33,635 nucleotides of DNA, taken from positions 1 to 33,635 of the forward strand of contig JAAFHV010000082.1 in the NCBI GenBank assembly GCA_013297655.1. The letters run 5' to 3'. The stretch's first letter is position 1; the number at the start of each line of letters is the position of its first letter. Shown here piece after piece: positions 15,113 through 23,400 of this stretch. The notes under the pieces were generated by a model. That model was not told where the DNA came from. It worked only from the letters and a program-made list of their open reading frames with translations, and made no database searches. The position numbers were made by a program, and so were the translations under genes. The stretch comes from Myxococcales bacterium (lineage in GTDB: Bacteria > Myxococcota_A > Polyangia > Polyangiales > Polyangiaceae).

Positions 15113-15211
15113 CGAGCCGGTTTGGCTTTCGTGGCGGCTTGGCCGAATCGGATCGAAAGCTGGCCGGGTACACACTTTCGGCCACGGTCGAAACGGGTCA
15201 AATTGGGGCTC

Positions 15212-16108
15212 ATGAAGCTCGTGTCGCTCGTGTTTTGTGCTGCGATCCTCGCGTCGTCGTTCGCGAGCGGGTGTGCTCCGGTGGCCGCTCCAGTTTCGGC
15301 GCGTTCTCCGGTGACGGAGATGACCTCGAACGCGTGGGGCTTCTCGACGCAGTCGTATTGGATCGAGGGGCCGGCCGGGCTCGTCGCGATCGATACGCAA
15401 TTTCTCCCCTCCGAGGCGGAGCGCATGATCACGACCGCCGAGAAGAGCACCGGGAAAAAGTTTGCCCTCGCGATCGTGCTCCACGCCAACCCGGACAAGT
15501 TCAACGGCACCGCCACGTTCCAAAGGCACGGCATCAAGGTCGTCACGTCGAAGCAGGTGAAAGACCTGCTCCCCAGCGTGCACGAGAAGCGCACCCGCGC
15601 GTTCTACGATCGCTACGCCCCCGATTATCCGAAAGAGCTGCCCGCTCCGGACGTGTTCGGCGACAAGGACACCACCATCGAAGCGGCGGGCCTGAAGCTG
15701 AATCTCCACGTGATGGGTGCAGGGTGCAGCGAATCGCACGTCGTCGTAGAGTGGGAAAAACACGCCTTCGTCGGCGATCTGGTGGGCAATCGGGTGCACT
15801 CCTGGCTCGAGATCGGCAAGACCGACGAGTGGCTCCTTCGCCTCGCCGAGATAGGTAAGCTCGCTCCCACGGTGGTGCACCCCGGCCGCGGAAAAACCGG
15901 CGGTCCCGAGCTCCTCGTGAACGAAAGGGCGTATCTCGAAAAGGTGATTTCAATCGTCGCGGGGGAGGGGCCCACGACGCCGGTCGACGAGGCCAAGCTC
16001 GGGCGCGCCAAAGAGAAGATCGTCGCCGCGTATCCCGGTTATGGGTTTCCGGTGTTCCTCGAGATCGGGTTGCCCGCGGAGTGGGAGCGCCAAGCGCGGA
16101 AGAGGTGA
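15212..16108 (+). CDS. Metallo-beta-lactamase-fold lipoprotein
   Basis: The ATG at 15212 gives 298 residues with a signal peptide ending at ASGC (Cys21). This choice removes an unlikely N-terminal extension in the longer frame. The order of elements is that of the metallo-beta-lactamase fold: NAWGFSTQSYWIEGPAGLVAIDTQ (about 40-63), VLHANPDKFNG (89-99) in place of the HxHxDH motif, GCSESHVVVEW, AFVGDLVGNRVHSW and VVHPGRGKTGG. In the first metal site only His91 and Asp95 remain; Asn93 and Lys96 replace the second and third histidines. Metal content may therefore be reduced, or the enzyme altered or inactive. Substrate unknown. The stop codon is 4 bases from the convergent HIT gene. Confidence 0.82.
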   Translation: MKLVSLVFCAAILASSFASGCAPVAAPVSARSPVTEMTSNAWGFSTQSYWIEGPAGLVAIDTQFLPSEAERMITTAEKSTGKKFALAIVLHANPDKFNGTATFQRHGIKVVTSKQVKDLLPSVHEKRTRAFYDRYAPDYPKELPAPDVFGDKDTTIEAAGLKLNLHVMGAGCSESHVVVEWEKHAFVGDLVGNRVHSWLEIGKTDEWLLRLAEIGKLAPTVVHPGRGKTGGPELLVNERAYLEKVISIVAGEGPTTPVDEAKLGRAKEKIVAAYPGYGFPVFLEIGLPAEWERQARKR

Positions 16109-16112
16109 CGGG

Positions 16113-16547
16113 TCAGCCCGAGGCGATCGCGGCGGCGATTTTGTCGCGGATCGCGCTCTTCTCTTCGGGGGTCGCGTACTTCTTTCGTGGCCAGAAGAAG
16201 CCGCGAAGTCCGTCGCCCTTCGTGCGAGGCACTACGTGCACGTGAAGGTGAGGAACGCTCTGGCTCACCTTTTGGTTCAGCGCGACGAACGTGCCTTGCG
16301 CGTCGAGGGCGGCTTCTACCGCGATACCGATCGCGCGTACGCGCGTGAACAGGGGAGCGATCTCGTGCGCCTCGAGGTCGGCGAGGGTCACGGCGTGGCG
16401 CTTCGGGACCACGAGCACGTGCCCCGGGAACACGGGCGACACGTCCAAGAACGCGAGGTGGAGGTCGTCCTCGAACACCACGTCGGCCGAGGTCGCGCCG
16501 GCGACGATGCTGCAGAATACACACGTTCCGGGGGTCGACCGTGCCAT
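16113..16547 (-). CDS. HIT family nucleotide hydrolase/transferase
   Basis: This 144-residue protein has the histidine-triad motif HLHVHVVPR (100-108; His100, 102, 104), the zinc-site pair CVFC (9-12), and the family segment VFEDDLHLAFLDVSPVFPGHVLVVPKRH (24-51). HIT proteins of this HINT/bacterial type hydrolyse nucleoside phosphoramidates or dinucleoside polyphosphates through the central triad histidine. Length is normal for the family. Residues after 108 (FFWPRKKY) are lineage-specific. The gene lies 164 bases downstream of the lipoprotein operon on the same strand and may have its own promoter. Confidence 0.92.
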   Translation of the reverse strand: MARSTPGTCVFCSIVAGATSADVVFEDDLHLAFLDVSPVFPGHVLVVPKRHAVTLADLEAHEIAPLFTRVRAIGIAVEAALDAQGTFVALNQKVSQSVPHLHVHVVPRTKGDGLRGFFWPRKKYATPEEKSAIRDKIAAAIASG

Positions 16548-16584
16548 CGCGTGAGCCTATCATCCGTCGATATGCGGACGAGGC

Positions 16585-16596
16585 CCCTCGTCAGGG
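16585..16596. repeat. Distant copy of the 4882-5151 core palindrome
   Basis: The 12-mer CCCTCGTCAGGG found three times in the element at 4882-5151 occurs again here, about 38 bases upstream of the HIT start codon, inside AGGCCCCTCGTCAGGGCCTT. It can form a small stem. A fourth copy in an intergenic site suggests a dispersed palindromic repeat, but 12 bases in high-GC DNA is weak evidence. Confidence 0.35.
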
Positions 16597-16711
16597 CCTT
16601 GCTGTCGTCGCGCGCGCCCGAACCATCCACGAGCTCCTCGCGAAGATCACGACGTCAGATGCGCGTTTGCGCCAATACGGAACGAACGTACGGGCATGGA
16701 TGCGCGAGGGA

Positions 16712-18841
16712 TCAGAACACGCCCACGATCTGAATCCGCGGGCCGTGGAAGATATCCAATCCGCCGAAGTCGACCTTCTTGTCGACCTGGTAGGTGGTGC
16801 CCTCTGCCGTCTGCGTGGCGCGGAGGCCGGAGAGGATCGTCTGGTAAATCGCCTCGCCGTGATACTGCATCTCGAGGAGCACCCTGAGGCGCAGCTTGCG
16901 CGGGGTGAGGCGAATGCGGGCGCCGAGGCCGAGCGATCCATTGATGAGGAGCGCAGCGGGGTTCTCGGTTTGGCCGCCGGTGAGCGCGTATTTCGTGGGG
17001 CCCGCGCCGCCGTAAATGCCCACGTCGCCGAAGAGCGAGATCATGCGCCCCTCGCCTTGGCCGAAGCGAAACGTGCCGCCGCCGAGATAGCTCTGCGTGC
17101 TCACGCGCTGGGTGAGGCTCTCGCGCGCGAACTTGAAGTTCTGATTCTCGGAGCCAGGAGGGTTTACGTCTTGCAGCTCGTAGAGCACCCGCGGGAGGCG
17201 GTAGCTCATGTAGCGAAAGCCGACGAGCACCTCTTCGATCCAGAGCTTGCCCACCGTCTCGGGGGAGAGCAGGAAGGCGACGTCGTAGCCTACGTCGAGC
17301 TGGGTATACGAGAGCTGGAGCGGCGCCTTCGCGATGGTGCCGGTGTCTTGCCCGGTCACGGGATCGACCGCGATTTCGGTGACCTCGCCGTTGGTGAAGG
17401 TGGCATTCTTGAGGCGCGTGCGAATGCCCACGAGGCCGGCGCCGATGTCGAGCACGTCGCTCGCGAGCCCGGTGAGGCCGAGCTGCTGTCCGAGGGAGCC
17501 CGAGTTTTCGATGTTGCCGTTCACGCCGAAGATGCGGTCCGTCGTGAAGGCGCCGCCCAAGGTGGCTGCGTTCTGCAAGTGGAGCCAATCGAACGCGAGC
17601 TGCACCCGCCCGCCCACCATCGCGACCGGCTTCACGTCGTACGAGAGCCTTCGTGTGCGGCCGGTGTAGTCGCCGCTGACGCCCTTGGTGCCAACTTGGT
17701 TGAAGAACACGACCTCGCCGTCGAGCTTCGCGTGGGCCCGGAACGAGTCCCAGTTCACGCCCACGACCTGGTCGACGATGCTCTCTTTGTAGAGAAATCC
17801 AGCCGTTTTCTCGCGTGGAACGCGCACGTTGCCAGAGAGCACCACGTTCGTGCGCTCGAGCAGCGCCTCGTCGTGGGCGAGCATCGCTTCGGACCCGAGC
17901 ATGCGCCCCGGTACGTCGCCGAGGCCGAGCCGCTCTGCCTCTTTGCCGCGCTCGGCGACGAAGAGATCACGCTGCGCGAACGAGATGCTGCGCGCCGCCT
18001 GCTTCTCGACGATAGGAATCAACGCGCGCGTCTCGAGGGTGGTTCGCAGCACCACCGAGAGCACCTCGAGGCTGTCTTTCACGATTCGGTCGCGCACCGG
18101 ATCGGCGGTCGACGCGGCGGCGAGGCCCTCGATCGACGGCATGAGGGCGGCCTCTGCGGCGCGCACTTTTCCGTCGGCCACCCCGGTGCGCTGCTTGGCC
18201 TGCACGAGGGCGGGCGGATCGGCCGGCACCGAAGGCGGCATCGGCACGTTGCGATGGCGAAGATCCTCGACCACCTTTTGCTGCGCGAACGTAGCCTCGG
18301 CGAGGTCGTTCACCGCCGCGTCGTAGGCGAGGAACTGCGCCTTCAGATCTTTGCTCGAGGGTGAAACCGTCGCGAGGGCGTCGAGCACGCTCGGGTACAT
18401 TGGCGCGTTTTTTCGGGGCGCGAGGGCCCCTTGTTCCACCTTCTCGAGGTGAACGCGGAACACCTTCGCGGCCGGGATCTCGTGCTCGCCACCTTGGTAG
18501 GGAGGTTTGCTCTCGATCTCGGTCTTTACCCGTTTGGCCACTTCGCCTTGGAGGGCGAGGTTGGCTATCCACTCGTCGGCGGGGGCATACGGCACCTTCT
18601 CGAGGAGGCGCATCGCCACCGCGCGCGCGGCCCTCACGTCGGTCGCGCGATCGGTCACGACCTCCGTCACGGCCTCCTCGTTCGAGAACGCCCGCTGCGC
18701 CCGCACGTTGAACGTGGCCGGCGCGCAGCCCGTCGTCAGCGCCGCGCACGCGAGCACGACCGAGCCGGCCAGCGTGGTCCACCGCCCACGCCGCGCTGTC
18801 CGTTCGGCCCGGCGCCCCATCCCCCGCAACGCAGCGCTCAT
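16712..18841 (-). CDS. Predicted outer-membrane lipoprotein with C-terminal barrel
   Basis: This 709-residue protein begins with an arginine-rich stretch, a hydrophobic segment (about 22-37) and a possible lipobox TTGC (Cys39; Cys32 is an alternative). Residues 45-330 are alpha-helical in character and rich in Ala/Glu/Lys. From about 345 the sequence becomes amphipathic, Gly/aromatic-rich beta strands (LSYDVKPVAMVGGRVQLAF, LQLSYTQLDVGYDVAF, KLRLRVLLEMQYHGEAIY), and it ends in RIQIVGVF with a terminal Phe, the usual signal of an outer-membrane barrel. I recognise no named family. Its start lies 7 bases after the stop codon of the 857-residue lipoprotein gene, so the two are co-transcribed and probably work together. 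Confidence 0.75.
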   Translation of the reverse strand: MSAALRGMGRRAERTARRGRWTTLAGSVVLACAALTTGCAPATFNVRAQRAFSNEEAVTEVVTDRATDVRAARAVAMRLLEKVPYAPADEWIANLALQGEVAKRVKTEIESKPPYQGGEHEIPAAKVFRVHLEKVEQGALAPRKNAPMYPSVLDALATVSPSSKDLKAQFLAYDAAVNDLAEATFAQQKVVEDLRHRNVPMPPSVPADPPALVQAKQRTGVADGKVRAAEAALMPSIEGLAAASTADPVRDRIVKDSLEVLSVVLRTTLETRALIPIVEKQAARSISFAQRDLFVAERGKEAERLGLGDVPGRMLGSEAMLAHDEALLERTNVVLSGNVRVPREKTAGFLYKESIVDQVVGVNWDSFRAHAKLDGEVVFFNQVGTKGVSGDYTGRTRRLSYDVKPVAMVGGRVQLAFDWLHLQNAATLGGAFTTDRIFGVNGNIENSGSLGQQLGLTGLASDVLDIGAGLVGIRTRLKNATFTNGEVTEIAVDPVTGQDTGTIAKAPLQLSYTQLDVGYDVAFLLSPETVGKLWIEEVLVGFRYMSYRLPRVLYELQDVNPPGSENQNFKFARESLTQRVSTQSYLGGGTFRFGQGEGRMISLFGDVGIYGGAGPTKYALTGGQTENPAALLINGSLGLGARIRLTPRKLRLRVLLEMQYHGEAIYQTILSGLRATQTAEGTTYQVDKKVDFGGLDIFHGPRIQIVGVF

Positions 18842-18848
18842 ATGGGCT

Positions 18849-21422
18849 TTACTTTCCTGCGATCACTTTGCCGAGGTCGAACATACCGGCGCGAATCACC
18901 GAAGACTCCGAGCCTTTGGCGGCGACGGCCACGCTGGTGAACCCGGACTTCTGGAAGCGCTCGCGGTTCTGGAAGAACGAGGACTTCGTGTCGGCGGTCA
19001 CGTCGAGGCCCACTTCGAGGTTGCGCGCCGGCACGAGCGAGAGCAGCGGGAAGGCCGCGGTGTGCTCGTCCCAGAGGCGCGCGTTGATGCGATCCGCTTC
19101 CTTGTAGAGTGCATCGAACAGGCGCGACGCGGCTTTGGCGCGGTCGTGGCTCGTCGACTCGAGGAGGGCCGATTCGTAGAGCTTGGCGTCACCGCCGTCG
19201 ACGGCGAAGCGCACGCCGAGGGGGTAGGTCGCGTAGCGTTTGCCGGCGAGGGCTTGCGGGACGACACGCTCGGCCTCGGCGATGAGGCGGTAGGCGTGGG
19301 TGCTCTTTTGGAACACGGTCGCCATCGCGTCCATCTCGCCTGCCCACTTCTTGTCGACGTCTTTGCGGGTCTCTTCTTTGGAGCGGCCCTTCGCGTTCGC
19401 GACGCGATCGAGCTCGGTCGTGGCGAGGTACTCGCGGAGCGCGGCGCGGTATTGATCTTTCGATTTACCGGCGAGCACCTCGAGCGCGCGATCGTCGAGG
19501 CGGTAGTCGACGGTGATCGAGGCGTTCGGTCCGTTGAAGGCGTCCGGGTTGTCGGAGCCGACGGATTGCAGCGCGACGCGGTTCTTCGCCGCTTCGCGGA
19601 GCACCTTGCGGAAGTCTTCGGAGAGGTTCGCGATTTCGCGATCGAAGGCGGCGAGGCCTTCGGTGCGGAGGCGGATCGCGGCGGGATCGTCGAGCAGCGC
19701 GACGACACATTTTTCGTCGAGCTTGTCTGGAGTGGGGTTGCTGCGCGGGCCGCTGTTGGTGCCCTCTTTGAAGCACTTGTCTTTCACCATCGCGTCGAGG
19801 GCGTTGCCGAACTGATCGAGCGTCTCGAGCGCCTTCGGGCCGGCGAGGGCGAGGATGAGCGCGTCGCTCGCGTCGATGAGCATGTCGTCGTCGAGGTGGC
19901 TGTCGCTCGCGACGGTTTGCAAAAAGAGGTTCGCCTCGCTGGTGAACTTGTCTGGCGATTTGACGTCGAGGGTCTGCGCGGCGACGCCGGTGCGGGTGTA
20001 CCCGTGCTCGGTCTGGAACCAGCCACCGTGTTTGTTCACCGAGTCGAAGAGGATGGAGCGCGCGCCATCGGGCGTTTGCACCACGAAGGTGCCTTCGTTC
20101 TTCACGACGGCGCGGTGGTACACGTTCATGCCGAGGAGCTCGAAGCCAAAGCTGCGGGTCGACGTGGTGGAGGCGCGCACGGCGTCGAAGTCGACCGAGA
20201 CGGCCGGCTCGCGCTCGGCGAGGTCGCGGTTGTAGAGCGACTGCGCGAGGCGAACGTCGAGGCGGAGCGCGTGCTCGAGGGCGCGATTGACCTCGGTCTT
20301 GTCGCCGCGATCGAGGTGAAAGCGCAGGCGCGAGAGGCTGACGCGGCTCGAGGTGTTGGCGGCGGCGCCTTCGACCTGGAACGTGACGTAGCTGTTGAGG
20401 CGCTTCTCGACGGCCTTCTCGACGAGGCGCGCGAGATCGACATTTTTGCCGGCGAGCTCCACGCTGCGGAGGCACTTCTGGCCGTCGTCGCAGATGCCCT
20501 TGATGCCCCACGCGTCGCTCACGCCGGCGCGGACCGAGACGGCGCGCGCGTTCTCCACGCCCACGTCGACCACGACCTCGTCGCCGTCGAGGCGCACGAG
20601 CTGCACGTCGACCTGTCCGCCAATAACGGCGGAGGCGCCACCCGAGACGAGCACGCGATAGGCAACTCCGCCGGTGGGCTCGGCGACGAGGATCGGGAGG
20701 CCGAGGCCCACGTTCGCGCCCAACTGGCCCACGCCGCGGAGGGCGAACGACTCGCCCGGCTTCATCTTGCGGACCTCGTCCATGTTGCGCGGGTACACGA
20801 AGCCGCGCGCTTCTTTCACGGCTTTGAGGGGCGCGCTGACGAGCGACGAGAGGCCGTCGTCTTTGGTCGCGACGATGACGCGGGAGGAGACCTCGGTGCT
20901 CGCGTCGAAGCCGAGGGTGGTCTTCGCGGCGAAGCCGGGGGCATCGAACGACCAGCCGTGGTCGGCGCCGACGCGGAGGGCGAACCCGGACTCCACGTAA
21001 TAACCGTCGGCGCCGCTGCGGAGGCGCGCGAGGCGGACTTTGTTCACTTCTGCGCCAATTTCGCCTTCACCGAAGCGCGCGCCGAGGCCGGTGACGACCG
21101 AGTCGAGGCCTTTCACTTCGGCGTTGTTGGGGAGCACCTTGTTCGGCTCGGCGGCGACACCGAACACCGAGGGGGCGTCCACGCGGGCGGCGAAGTTGCC
21201 GACCGAGAGGCCGTCGTTCAGAGCGTCGCTCGCGAAGCCGACTGTGACCCGCGTGAGGTCGCCCAGGTCGAGCTTCTTCGCGTCTGCCCAGTACGACTTC
21301 AGCTCGGTGACGTGCTCCTCGCTCTCGCCCGTGTTTTCGTCGGGGGGGAGCTCACCGGAGCAGGCGAGGGTGGCGTTGACGAGGAGGGCGAGACCGACCG
21401 GAAAGACCGCAGAACGACGCAT
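18849..21422 (-). CDS. Large envelope lipoprotein of unknown function
   Basis: The ATG at 21422 gives 857 residues starting MRRSAVFPVGLALLVNATLAC, a signal peptide ending at a lipobox-like TLAC (Cys21). A longer upstream frame would bury this signal and is rejected. An acidic spacer (ELPPDENTGESEEH) follows. The first 300 or so residues are rich in short beta strands (VTVGFASDALNDG, GVAYRVLVSGGASAVIGGQVDVQLVRL). The second half is mainly helical with Lys/Arg/Glu. Cysteine pairs in GICDDGQKCL and in DKCF...EKCV suggest disulfides. No catalytic motif or known family is visible. It is the first gene of a two-gene operon with the barrel lipoprotein 7 bases downstream. Function cannot be stated. 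Confidence 0.78.
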   Translation of the reverse strand: MRRSAVFPVGLALLVNATLACSGELPPDENTGESEEHVTELKSYWADAKKLDLGDLTRVTVGFASDALNDGLSVGNFAARVDAPSVFGVAAEPNKVLPNNAEVKGLDSVVTGLGARFGEGEIGAEVNKVRLARLRSGADGYYVESGFALRVGADHGWSFDAPGFAAKTTLGFDASTEVSSRVIVATKDDGLSSLVSAPLKAVKEARGFVYPRNMDEVRKMKPGESFALRGVGQLGANVGLGLPILVAEPTGGVAYRVLVSGGASAVIGGQVDVQLVRLDGDEVVVDVGVENARAVSVRAGVSDAWGIKGICDDGQKCLRSVELAGKNVDLARLVEKAVEKRLNSYVTFQVEGAAANTSSRVSLSRLRFHLDRGDKTEVNRALEHALRLDVRLAQSLYNRDLAEREPAVSVDFDAVRASTTSTRSFGFELLGMNVYHRAVVKNEGTFVVQTPDGARSILFDSVNKHGGWFQTEHGYTRTGVAAQTLDVKSPDKFTSEANLFLQTVASDSHLDDDMLIDASDALILALAGPKALETLDQFGNALDAMVKDKCFKEGTNSGPRSNPTPDKLDEKCVVALLDDPAAIRLRTEGLAAFDREIANLSEDFRKVLREAAKNRVALQSVGSDNPDAFNGPNASITVDYRLDDRALEVLAGKSKDQYRAALREYLATTELDRVANAKGRSKEETRKDVDKKWAGEMDAMATVFQKSTHAYRLIAEAERVVPQALAGKRYATYPLGVRFAVDGGDAKLYESALLESTSHDRAKAASRLFDALYKEADRINARLWDEHTAAFPLLSLVPARNLEVGLDVTADTKSSFFQNRERFQKSGFTSVAVAAKGSESSVIRAGMFDLGKVIAGK

Positions 21423-21708
21423 GTGTGAACCAACCTCGAGGGTAAGAAAAACGGGATGTTGTATGCGCCGATACGCGCCCGCCCGCACGGAAATTCCCGC
21501 TCGTTTCGTCGTTTTGAATGCGGGCGCAGGAGCTACGTATCCCGCTGAATGGCGGATTTCTTACGGCGGCGTTAGGTGGCGGGCCGGGCCACTGTGGCGT
21601 GTCGTGCGCCATGCATCAGAGGTCTCCCGCGAGCTCGACCGCAGGCCGGGCTCGCGGCAAACAAAGCTACGTGGGAACGTTGGCTTCGTGAAATGGAGGC
21701 GACGCGCC
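21423..21708. other. Divergent promoter region
   Basis: This 286-base gap separates the lipoprotein operon (-) from the SOUL gene (+). It is less GC-rich at about 21440-21560 and must carry the promoters for both directions. I see no clear -35/-10 pair, repeat or gene in it. Confidence 0.4.
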
Positions 21709-22329
21709 ATGTGGGGAGTACTGATCGCATCGCTCGTGGGGCTCGGCGCTTGGGTCGCGGGGGGACTGTGGGTCAAGCGCGGCGTTGCGGAGCCGGCGTT
21801 CGAGCGGGTATCCGTCGAAGGGGACGTCGAGGTCCGCGTGTACGCGCCAACTGTGGTCGCGGTGACCGAGGTCGAAGGCGACCAGGAAGTCGCGTTGAAC
21901 GAAGGGTTTCGCAGGCTCGCGGGCTACATCTTCGGTGCCAATCGGACCAAGACCAAGATCGCGATGACGGCGCCGGTCTCGGCGCGACCTTCGGAGAAGA
22001 TCGCGATGACGGCGCCGGTCTCCGCCACCCGTCGCGAGCGAGGCTACGCGGTTTCGTTCACCATGCCAGCGGAGCGCACACTCGAGACATTGCCTGTCCC
22101 CGACGACGATCGTATCCGCCTCGAGGTCGTCCCCAAGCGGACGGTCGCGGCGGTTCGTTTCTCGGGGCGTGCGCGACCCGCGAGCGTGAAGCTCCACACC
22201 GAGCTGCTCGTCGCGTGGGCGAAGGCGGCCAAGCGTTCGACGCGGGGTGAGCCCGTTCTCGCACAATACGATCCGCCGTTCGTGATGCCTCTCCTGCGAC
22301 GGAACGAGATTCTCCTCGAGCTCGAGTGA
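21709..22329 (+). CDS. SOUL family heme-binding protein
   Basis: The 206-residue product is a SOUL/HBP-family protein. The hallmark KIAMTAPVS occurs twice within 17 residues, as in family members where IAMTAPV is repeated. Other matches are VRVYAPTVVAVTEVEG, EGFRRLAGYIFGANRTKTKI, YAVSFTMPAERTLETLPVPDDDRIRL and YDPPFVMPLLRRNEILLEL at the C-terminus. An N-terminal hydrophobic segment (about 2-22) suggests export or membrane anchoring with the domain outside the cytoplasm. Family members bind heme or tetrapyrroles in some eukaryotes; the bacterial role is poorly defined. The ATG at 21709 is chosen over the in-frame GTG at 21688 because GGAGG lies about 10 bases before it. Confidence 0.9.
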   Translation: MWGVLIASLVGLGAWVAGGLWVKRGVAEPAFERVSVEGDVEVRVYAPTVVAVTEVEGDQEVALNEGFRRLAGYIFGANRTKTKIAMTAPVSARPSEKIAMTAPVSATRRERGYAVSFTMPAERTLETLPVPDDDRIRLEVVPKRTVAAVRFSGRARPASVKLHTELLVAWAKAAKRSTRGEPVLAQYDPPFVMPLLRRNEILLELE

Positions 22330-22447
22330 GGTACGCGTTTCTCCAAACGCCACCTACCTCGCCGTCGACAGAGCGCGACCCCTCGCGCTCCCTGAGTCTC
22401 CTGCGTCATGCACGTGGTTCCGAACACCCGCCGGGTGGAATGGCAAG

Positions 22448-22834
22448 ATGCACTTTAGAGCGCTAGCGATAGCGGCAGAAGAGATGGCGGATCTCGGCTC
22501 CTTCGTGGTCGTCCTCGCAGAGCGTGACGACGGCGGAGGTCGGCGTCTCGAGCTTCAACGTGCTCTCGAGCTCGACCCGCAGGACGTGGAGCGCGGAGAG
22601 GATACGTACTGTCTCGTTACCGAGGAATGCGCCGTGCATTATGGAGGAGTCGTCGCCTGGTCCCTCATCGACAAAGAGCTGAAGCTCGAGCTCACGCCCG
22701 AGGCTGCTTCCGTCCTCGGGGTCGACGGCGGATTCTCGATTGCCCTCGAAGCCGACGCGGCGACGATCGAGCGCCTCCGAGAGGGGCTTCGTACCGTGCT
22801 GAGCGACTGCGTGGCGCGAGACACATCTCCGTGA
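22448..22834 (+). CDS. Imm10-type immunity protein
   Basis: The 128-residue protein resembles immunity family Imm10. It starts MHFRALAIAAEE, has a beta strand FVVVLAERDD, then the family-like core EDTYCLVTEECAVHYGGVVAWSL, then LKLELTPEAASVLGVDGGFSIAL and an amphipathic C-terminal helix. Imm10 proteins are linked to polymorphic toxins and protect the producer cell by binding the cognate toxin. No intact toxin gene precedes it; upstream is a SOUL gene 118 bases away. Downstream are small genes and remnants. It may be an orphan immunity gene kept after loss of its toxin, or one that protects against toxins of neighbours. The assignment rests on pattern recognition without a profile search. Confidence 0.7.
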   Translation: MHFRALAIAAEEMADLGSFVVVLAERDDGGGRRLELQRALELDPQDVERGEDTYCLVTEECAVHYGGVVAWSLIDKELKLELTPEAASVLGVDGGFSIALEADAATIERLREGLRTVLSDCVARDTSP

Positions 22835-22903
22835 GTGGTACGTCGATGTAGCGCAGGGTGAGCGTCGGTTTCGGTCCGCGCGGGTGTCATGGAGGTCATG
22901 GCA

Positions 22904-23191
22904 ATGGAAGACGAGAATTTCGTGTCGCTCCGGTTGAGTCGCGCGGAGGCGCTCGTCCTGTTCGAGTGGCTCGCGCGTGTCGACGGCGCGGGAGCCATTC
23001 CCACGGAGCATCCTGCCGAGGAGCTCGTGATGTGGCAGTTGGAGGCCCAGCTCGAGAAGCTGCTCCACGAGCAGTTCCTGCCGACCTACGGCGAGTCCCT
23101 GGAGGCTGCTCGGAGGGAGGTGCATTCCGCCATCGAAACGCCTGCCTCCGTCAACGGGGCCGAGCCGGCCAAGTCCCTGCCGAGCGAATGA
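22904..23191 (+). CDS. Small protein of unknown function next to Imm10
   Basis: The chosen ATG at 22904 is preceded by GGAGG at 22891-22895 with 8-base spacing. In-frame ATGs at 22889 and 22898 are alternatives. The 95-residue product is acidic and alpha-helical: FVSLRLSRAEALVLFEWLARVDGAG then PAEELVMWQLEAQLEKLLHEQFLPTYGESLEAARREV. The pattern LRL-S/T-RAEALVLFEWL is, as I recall it, seen in small proteins near toxin-immunity loci, but I cannot name a family. Its TGA overlaps the ATG of the next frame (ATGA at 23188-23191), which suggests translational coupling. Confidence 0.65.
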   Translation: MEDENFVSLRLSRAEALVLFEWLARVDGAGAIPTEHPAEELVMWQLEAQLEKLLHEQFLPTYGESLEAARREVHSAIETPASVNGAEPAKSLPSE

Positions 23192-23400
23192 GTAACGCTC
23201 ACCTAGCGCGATCGAATCCGGGTGGCGCCATGGCCTATCCGCGTGGTGTGCTCGGCGCACCGGGCGGTGCCTATAAACCGCTGTACAACAACTGCACTCA
23301 ACACTGCGCGCGGGTGCTCGACGCGGGTGGCGCACACGTGCCGACGGACGTCCGTCCGCTACTACTTTGGTGGGCAACCCAAACTGGGAGGCGGCTGTGA
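23188..23400 (+). pseudogene. Fragment with NNCTQHC cysteine motif, possible effector tail
   Basis: This 70-codon frame begins at an ATG overlapping the preceding stop codon and reads GAYKPLYNNCTQHCARVLDAGGAHVP near its centre. The pattern Y-x-x-x-NNC-T-x-x-A-x-x-x-L-x-AGG is typical of the cysteine region of papain-like/NlpC-type or related secreted enzyme domains, often found in bacterial effectors. The histidine-bearing part that should accompany it is absent, so this looks like a C-terminal remnant or a very short gene. Third-position G/C bias leaves this frame at about 23345-23365 and appears in the next one, so a frameshift to the following segment is possible. It could also be an intact small overlapping gene. 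Confidence 0.4.

Larger units (their letters stand above)
14769..15211. other. Non-coding block with inverted repeat and polypurine tract
   Basis: I find no credible gene here. GTGCGCGGGGCGCA occurs twice near 14770-14815. A 22-bp perfect inverted repeat spans 14865-15002 and a 78-base polypurine tract covers 15035-15112 (separate entries). The promoter of the metallo-hydrolase gene should lie in about 15113-15200. Confidence 0.6.
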
